The translations under genes were made by a program, and so were the position numbers. Shown piece by piece: positions 1-10,091 of a DNA stretch of 64,000 bases (position 1 is its first letter; each line of letters opens with the position of its first letter). The notes beneath the pieces are model-generated. The model saw only the letters and a program-made list of their open reading frames with translations. It was not told where the DNA came from and did not search any database. The stretch comes from Leifsonia sp. 466MF (GTDB taxonomy: Bacteria; Actinomycetota; Actinomycetes; Actinomycetales; Microbacteriaceae), in contig NZ_LT629696.1 in NCBI RefSeq assembly GCF_900100265.1, positions 1,054,001 to 1,118,000 of the forward strand. Direction: 5' to 3'.

Positions 1-1600
1 GCAGCCACATGTGGATCTGCCAGAACCAGAACGGCACCTGCTGGCCCGTCCAGATCGGCCAGAAGAAGGCGCTCACCAGGGTGCAGGCGGCCAGGAAGAC
101 GCTGGTCCAGAGGATGCCGCGGCGCCGTCGTGGCTCCGGATCGGTGCGTTTCCCGAGCACGATCGCGATGGCCGCCGTGAGGGCGAGGATGAGGTACGGC
201 TCGAAGGCGATCGAGTAGAAGGTGAAGATCGTCCGGCCCATGTAGAGCCACCACGGCAGGTAGCCCGCCGCCAGCCCGGTGAGGATGAGGCCGATCCTCC
301 AGTCGCGGTAGCGGATCAACCAGTAGACCAGGAAGAGGATGGCGGCCGTTCCCGCCCACCAGATGAGCGGGTTGCCGAGCGAGGTGATCGCCGCAGAGCA
401 GGAGTCCCACTGGCAGCCGTCCTGCCCCTTCGTCGTTCCGACGTAGTACATGCTCGTCGGCCGCAGCATCAGCGTCCACGTCAGCGGGTTCGACTGGTAG
501 GGGTGCGGGGTGTGCAGGTTGATGCTGTAGTTGTACATCTGCGTCTGGTAGTACCAGAGGTTCTGCACCCAGAGCGGCACCCAGCTGAAGGCGCCCGTCC
601 ACTGCGCGTGTGCGGCCTCCGCCCAGTGGCGGTAGTAGCCGTTGCTCGACAGGATCCAGCCCGTCCACGTCGCGACGTAGGTGACGAACGCGAGCGGGAC
701 CATCAGCACGAAGGTCGCCGGCGCCTGCTTGAGCAGGGCGCCGCTCGCGTAGAACGGCAGCCGCTCTCGGCGGCGGGCCACCGCATCCACCACAACGGTG
801 TACACGGCGAAGAAGGCGAGGAAGTAGAAGCCGGTCCACTTGACCCCGGCGCACAGCCCGCAGAGGATGCCCGCGGCGATCAGCCAGGGACGCCACCACA
901 GCACCGGTCCCCACGCCGGATCGCGACCCGCTGACCGGGCGGCCCCGACCTTGGCAGCCAGCCGATCGGCCGCCCAGCGCCGGTCGAGCAGGATGCAGCA
1001 GAACGCCAGCAGCGCGAAGAACATCACGAAGTTGTCGAGGAGCGCGACGCGGCTCATCACGATGGCGTGACCGTCGATCGCGAAGAGGAAGCCGGCGATC
1101 GTGGCGAGCATCGTCGAGCGGAACAGGGTGCGCGCGATGAGGAAGACGAGCAGCACGGCGATCGTCCCGGCGATCGCGGTGGACACCCGCCAGCCGAACG
1201 AGTTCGCGGGGCCGGTGGCCGCCATCCCGAGCCCGATCAGCCACTTGCCGAGCGGTGGATGCGCGACGAACGACGGATCCGCGTCGAAGATCTGCGTCTG
1301 GCCCGCGGCGAATCGCGCATCGGCCTTGTCGGGCCAGCTGCCCTCGTAGCCGAGGTTCCATATGCTCCAGGAGTCCTTCACGTAGAAGGTCTCATCGAAG
1401 ACGAGCGCGTGCGGCTGGCCCAGGTTCCACAGCCGCAGCACGGCGGCGAGCAGGGTCACCGCGACGGGCGCACCCCACATCCACAGCCGCAGGCGGGCCG
1501 GCGTCCCGAGGACGCGCGCCCACCAGTCGTCGAGGCGCGTGCCGACGGGGACCGCGGCGACGTGCGCGGCCGGGAGGTCGGTCGGAGGAGCAGAGGTCAC
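1..1600 (-). CDS. pmt: Protein O-mannosyltransferase, partial at C-terminus
   Basis: Integral membrane enzyme that transfers mannose from polyprenyl-phosphate mannose to secreted proteins (PMT/GT39 family). Reading the minus strand from a GTG at 1600 gives 533 uninterrupted codons to the window edge. A first membrane segment lies near residues 40-60, followed by FDETFYVKD with the acidic DE pair of the family at residues 69-70. FVAHPPLGKW follows, and PFWFWQIHMWL lies at the edge, so only a few C-terminal residues should be missing. It is divergent from rsmI, a pairing typical of actinobacteria. No ATG in this frame fits better than the GTG. Product is confident; the exact start is less so. 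Confidence 0.9.
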   Translation of the reverse strand, partial: MTSAPPTDLPAAHVAAVPVGTRLDDWWARVLGTPARLRLWMWGAPVAVTLLAAVLRLWNLGQPHALVFDETFYVKDSWSIWNLGYEGSWPDKADARFAAGQTQIFDADPSFVAHPPLGKWLIGLGMAATGPANSFGWRVSTAIAGTIAVLLVFLIARTLFRSTMLATIAGFLFAIDGHAIVMSRVALLDNFVMFFALLAFCCILLDRRWAADRLAAKVGAARSAGRDPAWGPVLWWRPWLIAAGILCGLCAGVKWTGFYFLAFFAVYTVVVDAVARRRERLPFYASGALLKQAPATFVLMVPLAFVTYVATWTGWILSSNGYYRHWAEAAHAQWTGAFSWVPLWVQNLWYYQTQMYNYSINLHTPHPYQSNPLTWTLMLRPTSMYYVGTTKGQDGCQWDSCSAAITSLGNPLIWWAGTAAILFLVYWLIRYRDWRIGLILTGLAAGYLPWWLYMGRTIFTFYSIAFEPYLILALTAAIAIVLGKRTDPEPRRRRGILWTSVFLAACTLVSAFFWPIWTGQQVPFWFWQIHMWL

Positions 1601-1675
1601 CCAGCCATGCTAGGGGCGGAGGCTCGGTGTCGCCTTTCGACGGACAGACAACTTTCGACTGCCACACTAGAAGCC

Positions 1676-2494
1676 ATGATCATCCTCGCCGCGACTCCGA
1701 TCGGCAATCTCGGCGACGCGTCGCGGCGGCTGGTGGAGGTGCTGTCCGCGGCGACGGTGGTCGCGGCGGAGGACACCCGGGTCGCCCAGCGGCTGCTGGC
1801 GGGCCTCGGCGTCGAGAACCGCCCGCGGCTGATCGCCCTGCACGACCACAACGAGCGGGATCGGGCAGCGGAGCTCGTGGAGCTGGCGCGCGATCAGGAT
1901 GTGGTGCTGCTCTCCGACGCCGGGATGCCCACGGTGTCCGACCCCGGATTCCACCTGGTCGAGGCGGCCGCCGCGGCGGGGGTGGGCGTGACGGCGCTGC
2001 CCGGGCCGTCGGCCGTGCTGACTGCGCTCGCCGTCTCCGGCCTCCCGACCGACCGCTTCACCTTCGAGGGTTTCCTCCCGCGCAAGCAGGGGGAGCGGCT
2101 GTCCACCCTGCGGGCGGTCGCCGCCGAGCCGCGGACCATGGTGTTCTTCGAGTCGCCGAACCGGCTCGCCGCCTCCCTCGGCGACATCGCGACGGCGCTC
2201 GGCGCCGACCGGCGCGTCGTCGTCTGCCGCGAGCTGACGAAGCTCTACGAAGAGGTGCGTCGAGGCACCGCGGCGGAACTGGCCGCCTGGGCGGCCGAGG
2301 GCGTGCGCGGAGAGATCGTCGTCGTCGTCGCCGGCGCTCCGGCGCGGGCGGCCGACCCCGAAGCGGCGGTGCAGCAGGTGCTCGCGCTGGTCGCCTCGGG
2401 CACGCGGCTGAAGGATGCGGCGGCCGAGGTCGCCGAGGCGACGGGCCTCGGGAAGCGCGACCTCTACCAGGCCGCCCTCGAACGGCGCCGCTGA
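1676..2494 (+). CDS. rsmI: 16S rRNA (cytidine1402-2'-O)-methyltransferase RsmI
   Basis: Uses SAM to 2'-O-methylate C1402 in the decoding centre of 16S rRNA. The 272-residue protein opens with MIILAATPIGNLGD and carries SDAGMPTVSDPG near residue 80 and LPGPSAVLTAL soon after, all hallmarks of the tetrapyrrole-methylase fold of RsmI (YraL). FFESPNRL follows at about residue 160. The frame stays open upstream for about 600 nt, but that stretch is antisense to pmt; the ATG at 1676 matches the family's N-terminus exactly. It is divergent from pmt and followed by metG. Confidence 0.95.
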   Translation: MIILAATPIGNLGDASRRLVEVLSAATVVAAEDTRVAQRLLAGLGVENRPRLIALHDHNERDRAAELVELARDQDVVLLSDAGMPTVSDPGFHLVEAAAAAGVGVTALPGPSAVLTALAVSGLPTDRFTFEGFLPRKQGERLSTLRAVAAEPRTMVFFESPNRLAASLGDIATALGADRRVVVCRELTKLYEEVRRGTAAELAAWAAEGVRGEIVVVVAGAPARAADPEAAVQQVLALVASGTRLKDAAAEVAEATGLGKRDLYQAALERRR

Positions 2495-2578
2495 CGAGTC
2501 CGTCCACAGCACATCCCGTTCTCCACAGGCGGAGTAACACACCGGATCGCGTGCTCCAGCGCCCGTAGGATAGTCACC

Positions 2579-4168
2579 ATGTCCGACGGCTCTTCCTTCT
2601 ACATCACCACGCCGATCTTCTACGTGAATGATGTCCCGCACATCGGGCATGCCTACACGGAGGTCGCGGCCGACGTCCTCGCCCGCTGGCACCGCCAGGC
2701 CGGCGACGACACCTGGCTGCTCACCGGCACCGACGAGCACGGGCAGAAGATCCTGCGCACGGCGACCGCCAACGGCACCACGCCGAAGCAATGGGCCGAC
2801 AAGCTGGTCACCGAGGAGTGGCTGCCGCTGCTCGACACCGTCGACATCGCCAACGACGACTTCATCCGCACCACCGACGAGCGGCACGAGGTCAACGTCC
2901 AGAAGTTCCTGCAGAAGCTCTACGACGACGGCTACATCTACGCCGGCGAGTACGAGGCGCTGTACTGCGTGGGCTGCGAGGAGTTCAAGCCGCAGAGCGA
3001 GATCGTCGACGGCACGGGGGAGTACGAGGGTCAGAAGGTCTGCGCCATCCACTCCAAGCCGCTCGAGCTGCTGCAGGAGAAGAACTACTTCTTCCGGATG
3101 AGCCAGTTCGCCGACCGTCTGCTGTCGCTCTACGAGGAGCGCCCGGACTTCGTGCAGCCCGAGTCGGCCCGCAATGAGGTGGTCAGCTTCGTGCGTCAGG
3201 GGCTGAGCGACCTGTCCATCTCGCGATCGAGCTTCGACTGGGGCATCAAGGTGCCGTGGGACGAGTCGCACGTCGTCTACGTGTGGTTCGACGCGCTGCT
3301 CAACTACATCACCGCCGTTGGCTACGGGCAGGACGACGAGGAGTTCGCCCGCCGCTGGCCCGCCAATCACCTGGTCGGCAAAGACATCCTGCGGTTCCAC
3401 GCGGTCATCTGGCCCGCCATGCTGATGGCAGCCGGCCTCGAGGTGCCGAAGCGCGTGTTCGGTCACGGCTGGCTGCTCGTGGGCGGCGAGAAGATGTCCA
3501 AGTCCAAGCTGACGGGCATCGCGCCGACGCAGATCACCGATACGTTCGGCTCCGACGCGTTCCGCTACTACTTCATGCGCGCCATCAACTTCGGGCAGGA
3601 CGGCTCGTTCAGCTGGGAGGATCTGGCGGCCAGGTATCAGGCCGAGCTCGCCAACGGCTTCGGCAACCTGGCGTCGCGCGTGATCGCGATGGTGACGCGG
3701 TACTTCGAGGGCATCGTGCCGCCGGCGGGCGAGTACCGGGAGGTCGACCTGCACGTGCAGGAGGTCGTCCGCACCGCGGCGGCCGACGCCGATGCGGCGA
3801 TCTCGCGGCTGGCGATCCACGACGCCCTGACGGCGATCTGGCGGATCGTCGACGAGCTCAACGGCTACATCACCGAGCAGGAGCCGTGGACCCTGGCGAA
3901 AGATGAGGCCAAGCGCGAGCGCCTCGGCACCGTGCTCTACACGGCGGCCGAGGGGCTGCGGTCCCTCGCCGTGCTGCTGTCGCCGGTGATCCCGGCCGCG
4001 ACCGGAAAGCTGTGGGAGTCGCTCGGTGTCGCCGGCGAGCTGGGCGCGCTCGACGCGCAGCCGCTCCGGACGGCGGGCGACTGGGGTCAGCTGCCGGCCG
4101 GCACGGAGGTCAATGGTCTCGAGGCGCTGTTCCCGCGGATCGACGCGGAGGCGGTCGCCGCGGTATGA
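2579..4168 (+). CDS. metG: Methionyl-tRNA synthetase
   Basis: Class I aminoacyl-tRNA synthetase charging tRNA-Met in the cytoplasm. The 529-residue protein has the HIGH motif as HIGH at residues 21-24 and KMSKS at 305-309. A CVGC knuckle (Cys130, Cys133) and a CAIH pair (Cys155, His158) mark the connective-peptide metal site. The anticodon-binding helical domain follows, with no C-terminal EMAP-like extension. A TAGGAT hexamer at 2566-2571 lies 13 nt before the ATG, so the mRNA is probably leaderless. The stop overlaps the tatD start (ATGA). Confidence 0.97.
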   Translation: MSDGSSFYITTPIFYVNDVPHIGHAYTEVAADVLARWHRQAGDDTWLLTGTDEHGQKILRTATANGTTPKQWADKLVTEEWLPLLDTVDIANDDFIRTTDERHEVNVQKFLQKLYDDGYIYAGEYEALYCVGCEEFKPQSEIVDGTGEYEGQKVCAIHSKPLELLQEKNYFFRMSQFADRLLSLYEERPDFVQPESARNEVVSFVRQGLSDLSISRSSFDWGIKVPWDESHVVYVWFDALLNYITAVGYGQDDEEFARRWPANHLVGKDILRFHAVIWPAMLMAAGLEVPKRVFGHGWLLVGGEKMSKSKLTGIAPTQITDTFGSDAFRYYFMRAINFGQDGSFSWEDLAARYQAELANGFGNLASRVIAMVTRYFEGIVPPAGEYREVDLHVQEVVRTAAADADAAISRLAIHDALTAIWRIVDELNGYITEQEPWTLAKDEAKRERLGTVLYTAAEGLRSLAVLLSPVIPAATGKLWESLGVAGELGALDAQPLRTAGDWGQLPAGTEVNGLEALFPRIDAEAVAAV

Positions 4169-5094
4169 CGGACCCGTCGTTCGTCCGGCAGCGGCACGTC
4201 ACCGACGGCCGCGACCTCAGCTACCCTCCGCTGCCCGAGGCGCTGACCGTTCCCGTCTACGACAACCACACGCACCTCGAGATCGCCGACGGCGAGCAGC
4301 CGCTCGACTACCGCGAGCAGCTGGACCGCGCGTCCAGCGTGGGCGTGCGAGGGGTCGTCCAGGTGGGCAACGACGTCGAGACGTCCCGGTGGTCGGCCGA
4401 GACGGCTGCCGTCGAGCCGCGGATGCTGGCCGCCGTCGCGCTGCACCCGAACGACGCGCCGGACTACGACGAACGCGGAGAGCTGGATGACGCCCTCGGC
4501 GTGATCGCCGAGCTCGCAGGTCGGCCGCGGGTCCGCGCTGTCGGCGAGACCGGACTCGACTTCTTCCGCACGGAGGAGGGGCCCCGGCGTGACGCGCAGT
4601 TCCGGTCGTTCGAGGCCCACATCGAGATCGCGAAGCAGAACGACATCGCGCTGCAGATCCACGACCGCGACGCGCACGCGGCCGTCGTCGCCACGCTGAA
4701 GCGGGTCGGAGCCCCCGAGCGGACCGTGTTCCACTGCTTCTCGGGCGATGTCGAGCTGGCCCGCATCTGCGCCGACAACGGCTGGTACATGTCGTTCGCG
4801 GGCAACGTCACCTTCAAGAACGCGCCCAACCTCCGTGCCGCCCTCGAGGCGGCCCCGCGCCACCTGGTGATGGTGGAGACGGACGCCCCCTTCCTCACGC
4901 CGATGCCGTTCCGCGGCCGCCCGAATGCGCCGTATCTCATCCCGCACACCCTCCGGGCGATGGCCGAGGTGATGGGAACGGACGCCTCGACCCTCGCCGC
5001 GCAGATCAACTCCAACACGGAGCTCGTGTACGGCCGGTGGGACAGCGAGCCCGTCGGACCGCCGCCGACCACTCCCATCGGGATCATCGCGTGA
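4165..5094 (+). CDS. tatD: TatD family metal-dependent hydrolase
   Basis: TIM-barrel metallohydrolase of the TatD family, members of which are 3'-5' DNases. The 309-residue product has the first metal motif as DNHTHLE (residues 33-39), GETGLDFFR in the middle, [14 protein letters not shown] and the closing [10 protein letters not shown]. The ATG at 4165 overlaps the metG stop by 4 nt and the gene ends in a GTGA overlap with rsmA, so the three genes are translationally coupled. A longer open frame starting at 4012 lies inside metG and is not the start. Confidence 0.93.
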   Translation: MTDPSFVRQRHVTDGRDLSYPPLPEALTVPVYDNHTHLEIADGEQPLDYREQLDRASSVGVRGVVQVGNDVETSRWSAETAAVEPRMLAAVALHPNDAPDYDERGELDDALGVIAELAGRPRVRAVGETGLDFFRTEEGPRRDAQFRSFEAHIEIAKQNDIALQIHDRDAHAAVVATLKRVGAPERTVFHCFSGDVELARICADNGWYMSFAGNVTFKNAPNLRAALEAAPRHLVMVETDAPFLTPMPFRGRPNAPYLIPHTLRAMAEVMGTDASTLAAQINSNTELVYGRWDSEPVGPPPTTPIGIIA

Positions 5095-5942
5095 CCGAGC
5101 TCCGGCTGCTCGGCCCGGCGGAGATCCGCGACCTCGCTGAGCTGCTCGACGTCACCCCGACGAAGAAGCTCGGCCAGAACTTCGTCATCGACGCCAATAC
5201 CGTCCGTCGGATCGTCCGCGTCGCCGAGGTCCAGGCGGGAGACAGCGTCGTAGAGATCGGCCCCGGGCTCGGATCCCTCACCCTCGGCCTGCTCGAGGCT
5301 GGAGCGGACGTGGTGGCCGTCGAGATCGACGGTCGGCTCGCCGCGCAGCTGCCCACGACGGTGGCCCAGCTGGCGCCGGATGCCGCCCCGCACCTGACCG
5401 TGGTGCATCGGGACGCCCTCGCCATCACCGAGCTTCCGGTCGATCCCGTGCGCCTCGTCGCGAACCTTCCCTACAACGTCTCGGTTCCGGTGCTCCTGCA
5501 CTTCCTGGAGCACTTCCCGAGCCTCCGCTCCGGCGTCGTGATGGTGCAGGCCGAGGTCGGGCACCGGATCGCCGCGCAGCCCGGCTCCAAGGTCTACGGC
5601 GCCCCGAGCGTGAAGGCCGCCTGGTACGGCACCTGGCGCACCGCCGGTTCCGTCAGCCGCCAGATCTTCTGGCCGGTGCCGAACGTCGACTCGGTCCTCG
5701 TCGCCTTCGAGCGGCGTGACGACCCGCCGGGCGACGAGCAGCTCCGTCTCCGCACCTTCGCCCTCGTCGACGCCGCCTTCCAGCAGCGCCGCAAGACGCT
5801 CCGCCAGGCCCTCGCCCCGGTCTACGGCGACCCCGCGTCGGCGGAGGCGGCTCTGCTGGCGGCGGGCATCTCTCCGTCCCTCCGCGGCGAGCAGCTCGCC
5901 CTGGCCGACTTCGCACGCCTGGCGGCTGCGAGCGCGGAGTAG
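5091..5942 (+). CDS. rsmA: 16S rRNA (adenine1518-N6/adenine1519-N6)-dimethyltransferase
   Basis: Dimethylates A1518 and A1519 of 16S rRNA with SAM during 30S maturation (KsgA/RsmA). In 283 residues it shows [10 protein letters not shown], motif [13 protein letters not shown], the acidic VEID that binds the SAM ribose, and the catalytic NLPYNVS near residues 123-129. The C-terminal part has [12 protein letters not shown], typical of the family. The GTG at 5091 overlaps the tatD stop codon; an upstream GTG at 5037 would extend into tatD and is less likely. The resuscitation-promoting factor gene found between tatD and rsmA in mycobacteria is absent. Confidence 0.95.
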   Translation: MTELRLLGPAEIRDLAELLDVTPTKKLGQNFVIDANTVRRIVRVAEVQAGDSVVEIGPGLGSLTLGLLEAGADVVAVEIDGRLAAQLPTTVAQLAPDAAPHLTVVHRDALAITELPVDPVRLVANLPYNVSVPVLLHFLEHFPSLRSGVVMVQAEVGHRIAAQPGSKVYGAPSVKAAWYGTWRTAGSVSRQIFWPVPNVDSVLVAFERRDDPPGDEQLRLRTFALVDAAFQQRRKTLRQALAPVYGDPASAEAALLAAGISPSLRGEQLALADFARLAAASAE

Positions 5943-6008
5943 CCACAGCGCGAACAGGCGCTCAGGCCGTGCCCAGCATGGGCGTTCCGGTGTGTGTAGG
6001 TTGGAGAC

Positions 6009-6944
6009 ATGGTGGACGCGTGGGACGTCGACGGCGTGCATGTTCGCGCCCCGGGCAAGATCAACGTGTTCATGCGTGTCGGCGCCGTCATGGAGGACGG
6101 CTACCACGACGTCGCGACCGCCTATCAGGCCGTCTCCCTCTACGAGGACGTCCGCGCGTACCACGCCGATGACTTCTCGGTGAGCTTCGGCGGCAGCGTC
6201 GACACCAGCGGACTGCCGCGGGACGAATCCAATCTGGCGATCAAGGCCGCGCGCCTGCTGGCCAAGAGGACCGGTTACTCCAGTGGTGTCCGGCTGGAGA
6301 TCGACAAGCACGTTCCCATCGCCGGCGGGATGGGCGGAGGCTCGGCGGACGCCGCCGCCACGCTGGTCGCCTGCGACACGCTCTGGGGCACGGAGCTCGG
6401 GCGGGAAGAGCTCCTGACCCTCGCCTCCACGCTGGGTGCCGACGTGCCCTTCGCCCTGGTCGGCGGCACTGCCATCGGCACCGGTCGCGGCGACCGGCTG
6501 AGCCCCGCCCTGGCGACGGGCCAGTTCCACTGGGTGCTGGCGCTCCCGGACGGCGAGCTGAGCACACCACGCGTCTACAGCGAGCTCGACCGGCACCGTG
6601 AGCGCCACGCGGCCGACATCGCCCCGGCGCAGGTGTCGCCGACCGTCGACTCCGCCGTGCTGCAGGCCCTCCGCGCCGGTGAACCGGCCATGCTCGCGGA
6701 GGCTCTGACGAACGACCTGCAGGCTCCGGCCATCCACCTCGTGCCCGAGATCGCCGATGTCATCGAGCTGGGCGAGATGAACGGGGCTTTGGCCGGAATC
6801 GTGTCCGGATCCGGCCCGACCGTCGCCTTCCTGGCGGCCGATCTCGATTCGGCCATCGACCTGCAGATCGCGCTCAGCGCTTCCCGGGTGAGGGCGGTCC
6901 GCGCCACCGGGCCGGTGCACGGGGCACGCATCCTCGGCGACTGA
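6009..6944 (+). CDS. ispE: 4-diphosphocytidyl-2-C-methyl-D-erythritol kinase
   Basis: GHMP-family kinase that phosphorylates CDP-ME in the non-mevalonate (MEP) isoprenoid pathway. The 311-residue protein starts its fold with [13 protein letters not shown], has [15 protein letters not shown], the glycine-rich ATP loop [15 protein letters not shown] at about residues 100-115, and the third GHMP motif [18 protein letters not shown] hexamer at 5997-6002 lies 12 nt before the ATG, suggesting its own leaderless transcript after the 66-nt gap from rsmA. Confidence 0.94.
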   Translation: MVDAWDVDGVHVRAPGKINVFMRVGAVMEDGYHDVATAYQAVSLYEDVRAYHADDFSVSFGGSVDTSGLPRDESNLAIKAARLLAKRTGYSSGVRLEIDKHVPIAGGMGGGSADAAATLVACDTLWGTELGREELLTLASTLGADVPFALVGGTAIGTGRGDRLSPALATGQFHWVLALPDGELSTPRVYSELDRHRERHAADIAPAQVSPTVDSAVLQALRAGEPAMLAEALTNDLQAPAIHLVPEIADVIELGEMNGALAGIVSGSGPTVAFLAADLDSAIDLQIALSASRVRAVRATGPVHGARILGD

Positions 6945-6965
6945 CTGCGGAGACCCGGCGATGCG

Positions 6966-6995
6966 GATGCCCGAGGATGTCGATGCCCGAGGATG
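6966..6995. repeat. Two-copy 14-bp direct repeat after ispE
   Basis: The 14-bp unit GATGCCCGAGGATG occurs at 6966-6979 and 6982-6995 (period 16). It lies in the 185-bp space between ispE and the convergent LuxR gene. No clear hairpin terminator with a T-run was seen there. Confidence 0.7.
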
Positions 6996-7129
6996 CCCGG
7001 CCACGACACGCGTCGGGTTGAGACGATCCGTCGGAATCTGAAGCGTATCCACGTCCCGGGCCGGGCATCCCAGGTGTTCTCACCCTAACCAGCGCTCGGC
7101 CCGCGAACGGTGCCCAGAGCGCGAAACCG

Positions 7130-9961
7130 TCAAGACTTGACGGGTCTCCTCCGCGACAGCGTGCGGAGGTCCCGGCGCGAGCGCAGTCCGAGCTTCGAGA
7201 GGATGTTGCGGACGTGGAAGTTGACGGTCGTCACGGACACGTAGAGGCGCTCCGCGATCTCCTTGTTCGTCATCCCCGCGGCGAGCGCGTGCGCCACCTG
7301 CCGCTCCCGCGTCGTGAGCGTTGCGAGCGGGTCGACGGCCGAGGTCGCGACCGCCGTCTCATCGAGCAGACGCACACAGCGGGCGAGGTATCCCGCTGCA
7401 CCGAGGCGGCGGAAGGTCTCGGCCGCCGCATCCAGCTGCGCCCGCGCCCGCTCTCTGCCGTCGGCCGTGGCGCCCGGCTGCGCGGCGGCGAGCCGTCCGG
7501 CGTCCAGGGCAGCGACCGCGCGGGGGAAGGGGAAGCGCTCCGCGCCGGGCTCGGCGACCGCGTCTTCGTAGGCGTCGAGCGCCTCGGCGGTGCGCCCCTC
7601 GGCTTCGAGCACCCGCCCCTCCAGCCATCGCAGCGAGCCGTAGTACGGCCGCCACATCGGCGACGACGCCGCCCGCTCGTACGCCTCCCGTGCCTCCGCG
7701 GGCCGCTCCAGGGCCGCGAGGGCGTCGATCCGGTACGTCAGCCAGCCGAGCGTGGAGCCGCGGGAGGCGGCAGCCTCCGCCTGCTCGGCGGCCGCCAGCT
7801 GCTCCTCGGGCCGGCCCAGGGCGCGCCCGAGCTCCGCACGCGCGAGATGCGGCAGGTCGCCGTCGTACGATCCGGTGATGCGCGGGTCGGCCTGCGCGGC
7901 GGCGCGGAGCCGCTCCTCGACCGCCTCCGCCTCGCCGCGGCCGGCGCGCACCAGAGCTGAGGTCCACAGGGCGATCGGCCAGCAGGACAGATCGGTCTCG
8001 TCGAGCGCGAGCGCGACGGCCGTGTCCGCGAGGGTGACGGAGTCCTCCCATTCGCCGGTGAGAAAGAGGATGTGCGCGTACATCGTGCGTGCGAATCCGG
8101 CCGTCCAGCTGGAGGGGAAGCGCCGCACCAGGTCCGCCGCGCGCGCCAGGTCGGCACGTGCGCGGCCGATGTCGCCGCTGAGGATGAAGACGCGTGAGCG
8201 GCTGACCAGCGCATCCACCGCTGCGGGCGACTCGTGCCCGACGAGCAGCTCGTCGAGTTCGACGGTGAGCGGACCGAACAGGTCGGGCCGGCGAGAGTGC
8301 GCGGCCGAGTTGATCGCCCAGCCGAGCAGACGCGTCAGGTCGTCCTGCGGCGCGGCCAGCCAGCGGAGGGCCGGATCGGCGACCTCGTTCGGCGCGGGGG
8401 AGGCGGCGATGTGCTCCCGTGCGGCGTCGAGGTGGTCGATCACGCCGGCGAAATCGCCCATCGCCATGAGCACCTTGGGGAGTGCCTCGGCCACGTGGGA
8501 GCGGAGGGCCCGCTCGTCCGGGGTGAGAGCGGGCCGCCGCTCGAACTCGAGCGCCAACGCGAGCGCGCCCGGGAGGTCGCGTGAGAGGGTCCGCAGTTCC
8601 AGCAGGACGGCGTCCCGCGTGGGCGACGCCGGGGTCGCCTCGAAGGCGGGCCGGAGGTCCAGGATGCGCTCGTGCATCCGGAACCGCATGGCGATGAGCC
8701 CGAGTTCGAGCAGCGCGCGCTCCGCGTCGCTGCCGTCCGCGAGGTCGACGGCCGACCGGGCGTAGCTGAGCGCCTGCTCCGCCTGCCCGAGGTCGGACAC
8801 CGTGAGCGCGGCGGAGAGCAGCTCGGCGACCAGGGTCGGGTCGGCGCGGTCGGCAGCCTCGACCCGGTGCCGCAGCGCCCGGTGACCGGAGAGCACCTCG
8901 GAGGCGACGCGGTGGATGGCGACGCGCCTCTCCAGCGACAGCTCGCCCGCGAGGGCGTCGGCGAGGATGGCGTGCGCCGGCTCGACGCGGACCACCCCGT
9001 CGCGCGTCTCGGCGAGGACGAGCCCGCGGGCGACCGCACCGGGCACATCCACGTCGATCCCGAGGCGCTGCGCGATGGTGCCGACGACCGGCAGCGGAAG
9101 GGGATCGCGGAGCACCGCGACGAGCTCCGCCGCCGCGCGCACGGACGGCTCGGCACCCTCCAGGGAGGCGGCGATCGCGGTGGCGAGCGGCGTGATCGCG
9201 GTGGCCGGGAGGTCCCATCCAGCCGGGTGCAGCGCCTGGGCGAAGGTGTCGCGCAGCTGGCCGAGGAGCACGCTGAGCAGCAGCGGCGACCCCTGCGTCG
9301 CCTCGGTCAGACGCGTCGCGGTGCGGCGTGAGACGGGGTGCCCGAGGATGTGGCGGGCGAGCTCCTGCGTGTCGCCGACGGTCAGCGGTGTGAGCTCGAC
9401 GCGGGCGTGGTTCGTGGTGCTGGAGGCCAGGTCGTCGAACAGGCCGCTGACGCTGTTCGGCTGCGGCCGCGCGGCCGCCGTGAACAGGAACGACTGCTCC
9501 GCGAGCCGTCGCACCAGGAAGCGGAGAGCCCGTGCGGACGGCTCGTCCACCCACTGCGCGTCGTCGACGATGAGGCACACCGGCCCGTCGATCGCGTCGA
9601 TGGCGTCGAGCAGCAGCCGGCCGACCGTCAGCGGGTCGTCGCCGGGCGACGGCGGGCGGATGGGGGCATCCGTTCCCCGCTTCGTGCCGGTCCGCTGGGC
9701 GTTGAGGCCGCGGACGAGGGTCTCCACGGTCGCGTAGGCGAGGTCGGACTCGAACGAGTCGGCGTGCACCCGCAGCACCGTCCAGCCGTCGAGCCGCTGG
9801 GCGACATCGGCGAGCAGCGCCGTCTTGCCCATGCCGGCCTCGCCGGTGACGAGCACCGCCCCGCCGCGCTCCTTGGCGCGGTGCGCGACCAGGAGCATCG
9901 TCTCGCGGGCACGGTCCCGTCCGAACAGGGGCCGCTCGTCGGCCCGTTCCTGGTCAGTCAC
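7130..9961 (-). CDS. Large LuxR-family transcriptional regulator with AAA-type ATPase domain (LAL type)
   Basis: A 943-residue protein with the architecture of LAL/MalT-like regulators. The N-terminal ATPase has Walker A GEAGMGKT at residues 40-47 and Walker B CLIVDDAQWVD near 130. A long helical repeat region (TPR-like) follows. The last 65 residues hold a LuxR helix-turn-helix (LTTRERQVAHALAAG, NKEIAERLYVS, VNFHVRNILSKLG). The start is GTG 9961, preceded by GGGAG; the frame stays open upstream but that part is antisense to the ABC-F gene. The inducer and targets cannot be read from the sequence; no sugar operon adjoins it. Confidence 0.9.
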   Translation of the reverse strand: MTDQERADERPLFGRDRARETMLLVAHRAKERGGAVLVTGEAGMGKTALLADVAQRLDGWTVLRVHADSFESDLAYATVETLVRGLNAQRTGTKRGTDAPIRPPSPGDDPLTVGRLLLDAIDAIDGPVCLIVDDAQWVDEPSARALRFLVRRLAEQSFLFTAAARPQPNSVSGLFDDLASSTTNHARVELTPLTVGDTQELARHILGHPVSRRTATRLTEATQGSPLLLSVLLGQLRDTFAQALHPAGWDLPATAITPLATAIAASLEGAEPSVRAAAELVAVLRDPLPLPVVGTIAQRLGIDVDVPGAVARGLVLAETRDGVVRVEPAHAILADALAGELSLERRVAIHRVASEVLSGHRALRHRVEAADRADPTLVAELLSAALTVSDLGQAEQALSYARSAVDLADGSDAERALLELGLIAMRFRMHERILDLRPAFEATPASPTRDAVLLELRTLSRDLPGALALALEFERRPALTPDERALRSHVAEALPKVLMAMGDFAGVIDHLDAAREHIAASPAPNEVADPALRWLAAPQDDLTRLLGWAINSAAHSRRPDLFGPLTVELDELLVGHESPAAVDALVSRSRVFILSGDIGRARADLARAADLVRRFPSSWTAGFARTMYAHILFLTGEWEDSVTLADTAVALALDETDLSCWPIALWTSALVRAGRGEAEAVEERLRAAAQADPRITGSYDGDLPHLARAELGRALGRPEEQLAAAEQAEAAASRGSTLGWLTYRIDALAALERPAEAREAYERAASSPMWRPYYGSLRWLEGRVLEAEGRTAEALDAYEDAVAEPGAERFPFPRAVAALDAGRLAAAQPGATADGRERARAQLDAAAETFRRLGAAGYLARCVRLLDETAVATSAVDPLATLTTRERQVAHALAAGMTNKEIAERLYVSVTTVNFHVRNILSKLGLRSRRDLRTLSRRRPVKS

Positions 9962-10008
9962 GTGGCGCTCCCGTCCCCGTCGGCCGCGTCGGGTCGGGTT
10001 TCGCGACC

Positions 10009-10021
10009 GATCCTCAGGATC
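10009..10021. promoter_or_regulatory. 13-bp palindrome upstream of the LuxR gene
   Basis: GATCCT-C-AGGATC is a perfect dyad 48 bp upstream of the GTG at 9961, in the 130-bp space between the ABC-F stop and the LuxR gene. Position fits an operator for autoregulation, but this is inference only. Confidence 0.35.
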
Positions 10022-10091
10022 ATCGCACAGCGAGAGGCCGAGTTCGTTCCCCAGTCCGGGGGAGTGGACGCGGGATGCCGTGCGTGCGTGG

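Noticed and set aside
1067..1675. Upstream extension of rsmI
   Set aside because: It lies antisense to pmt; the ATG at 1676 gives the exact family N-terminus.
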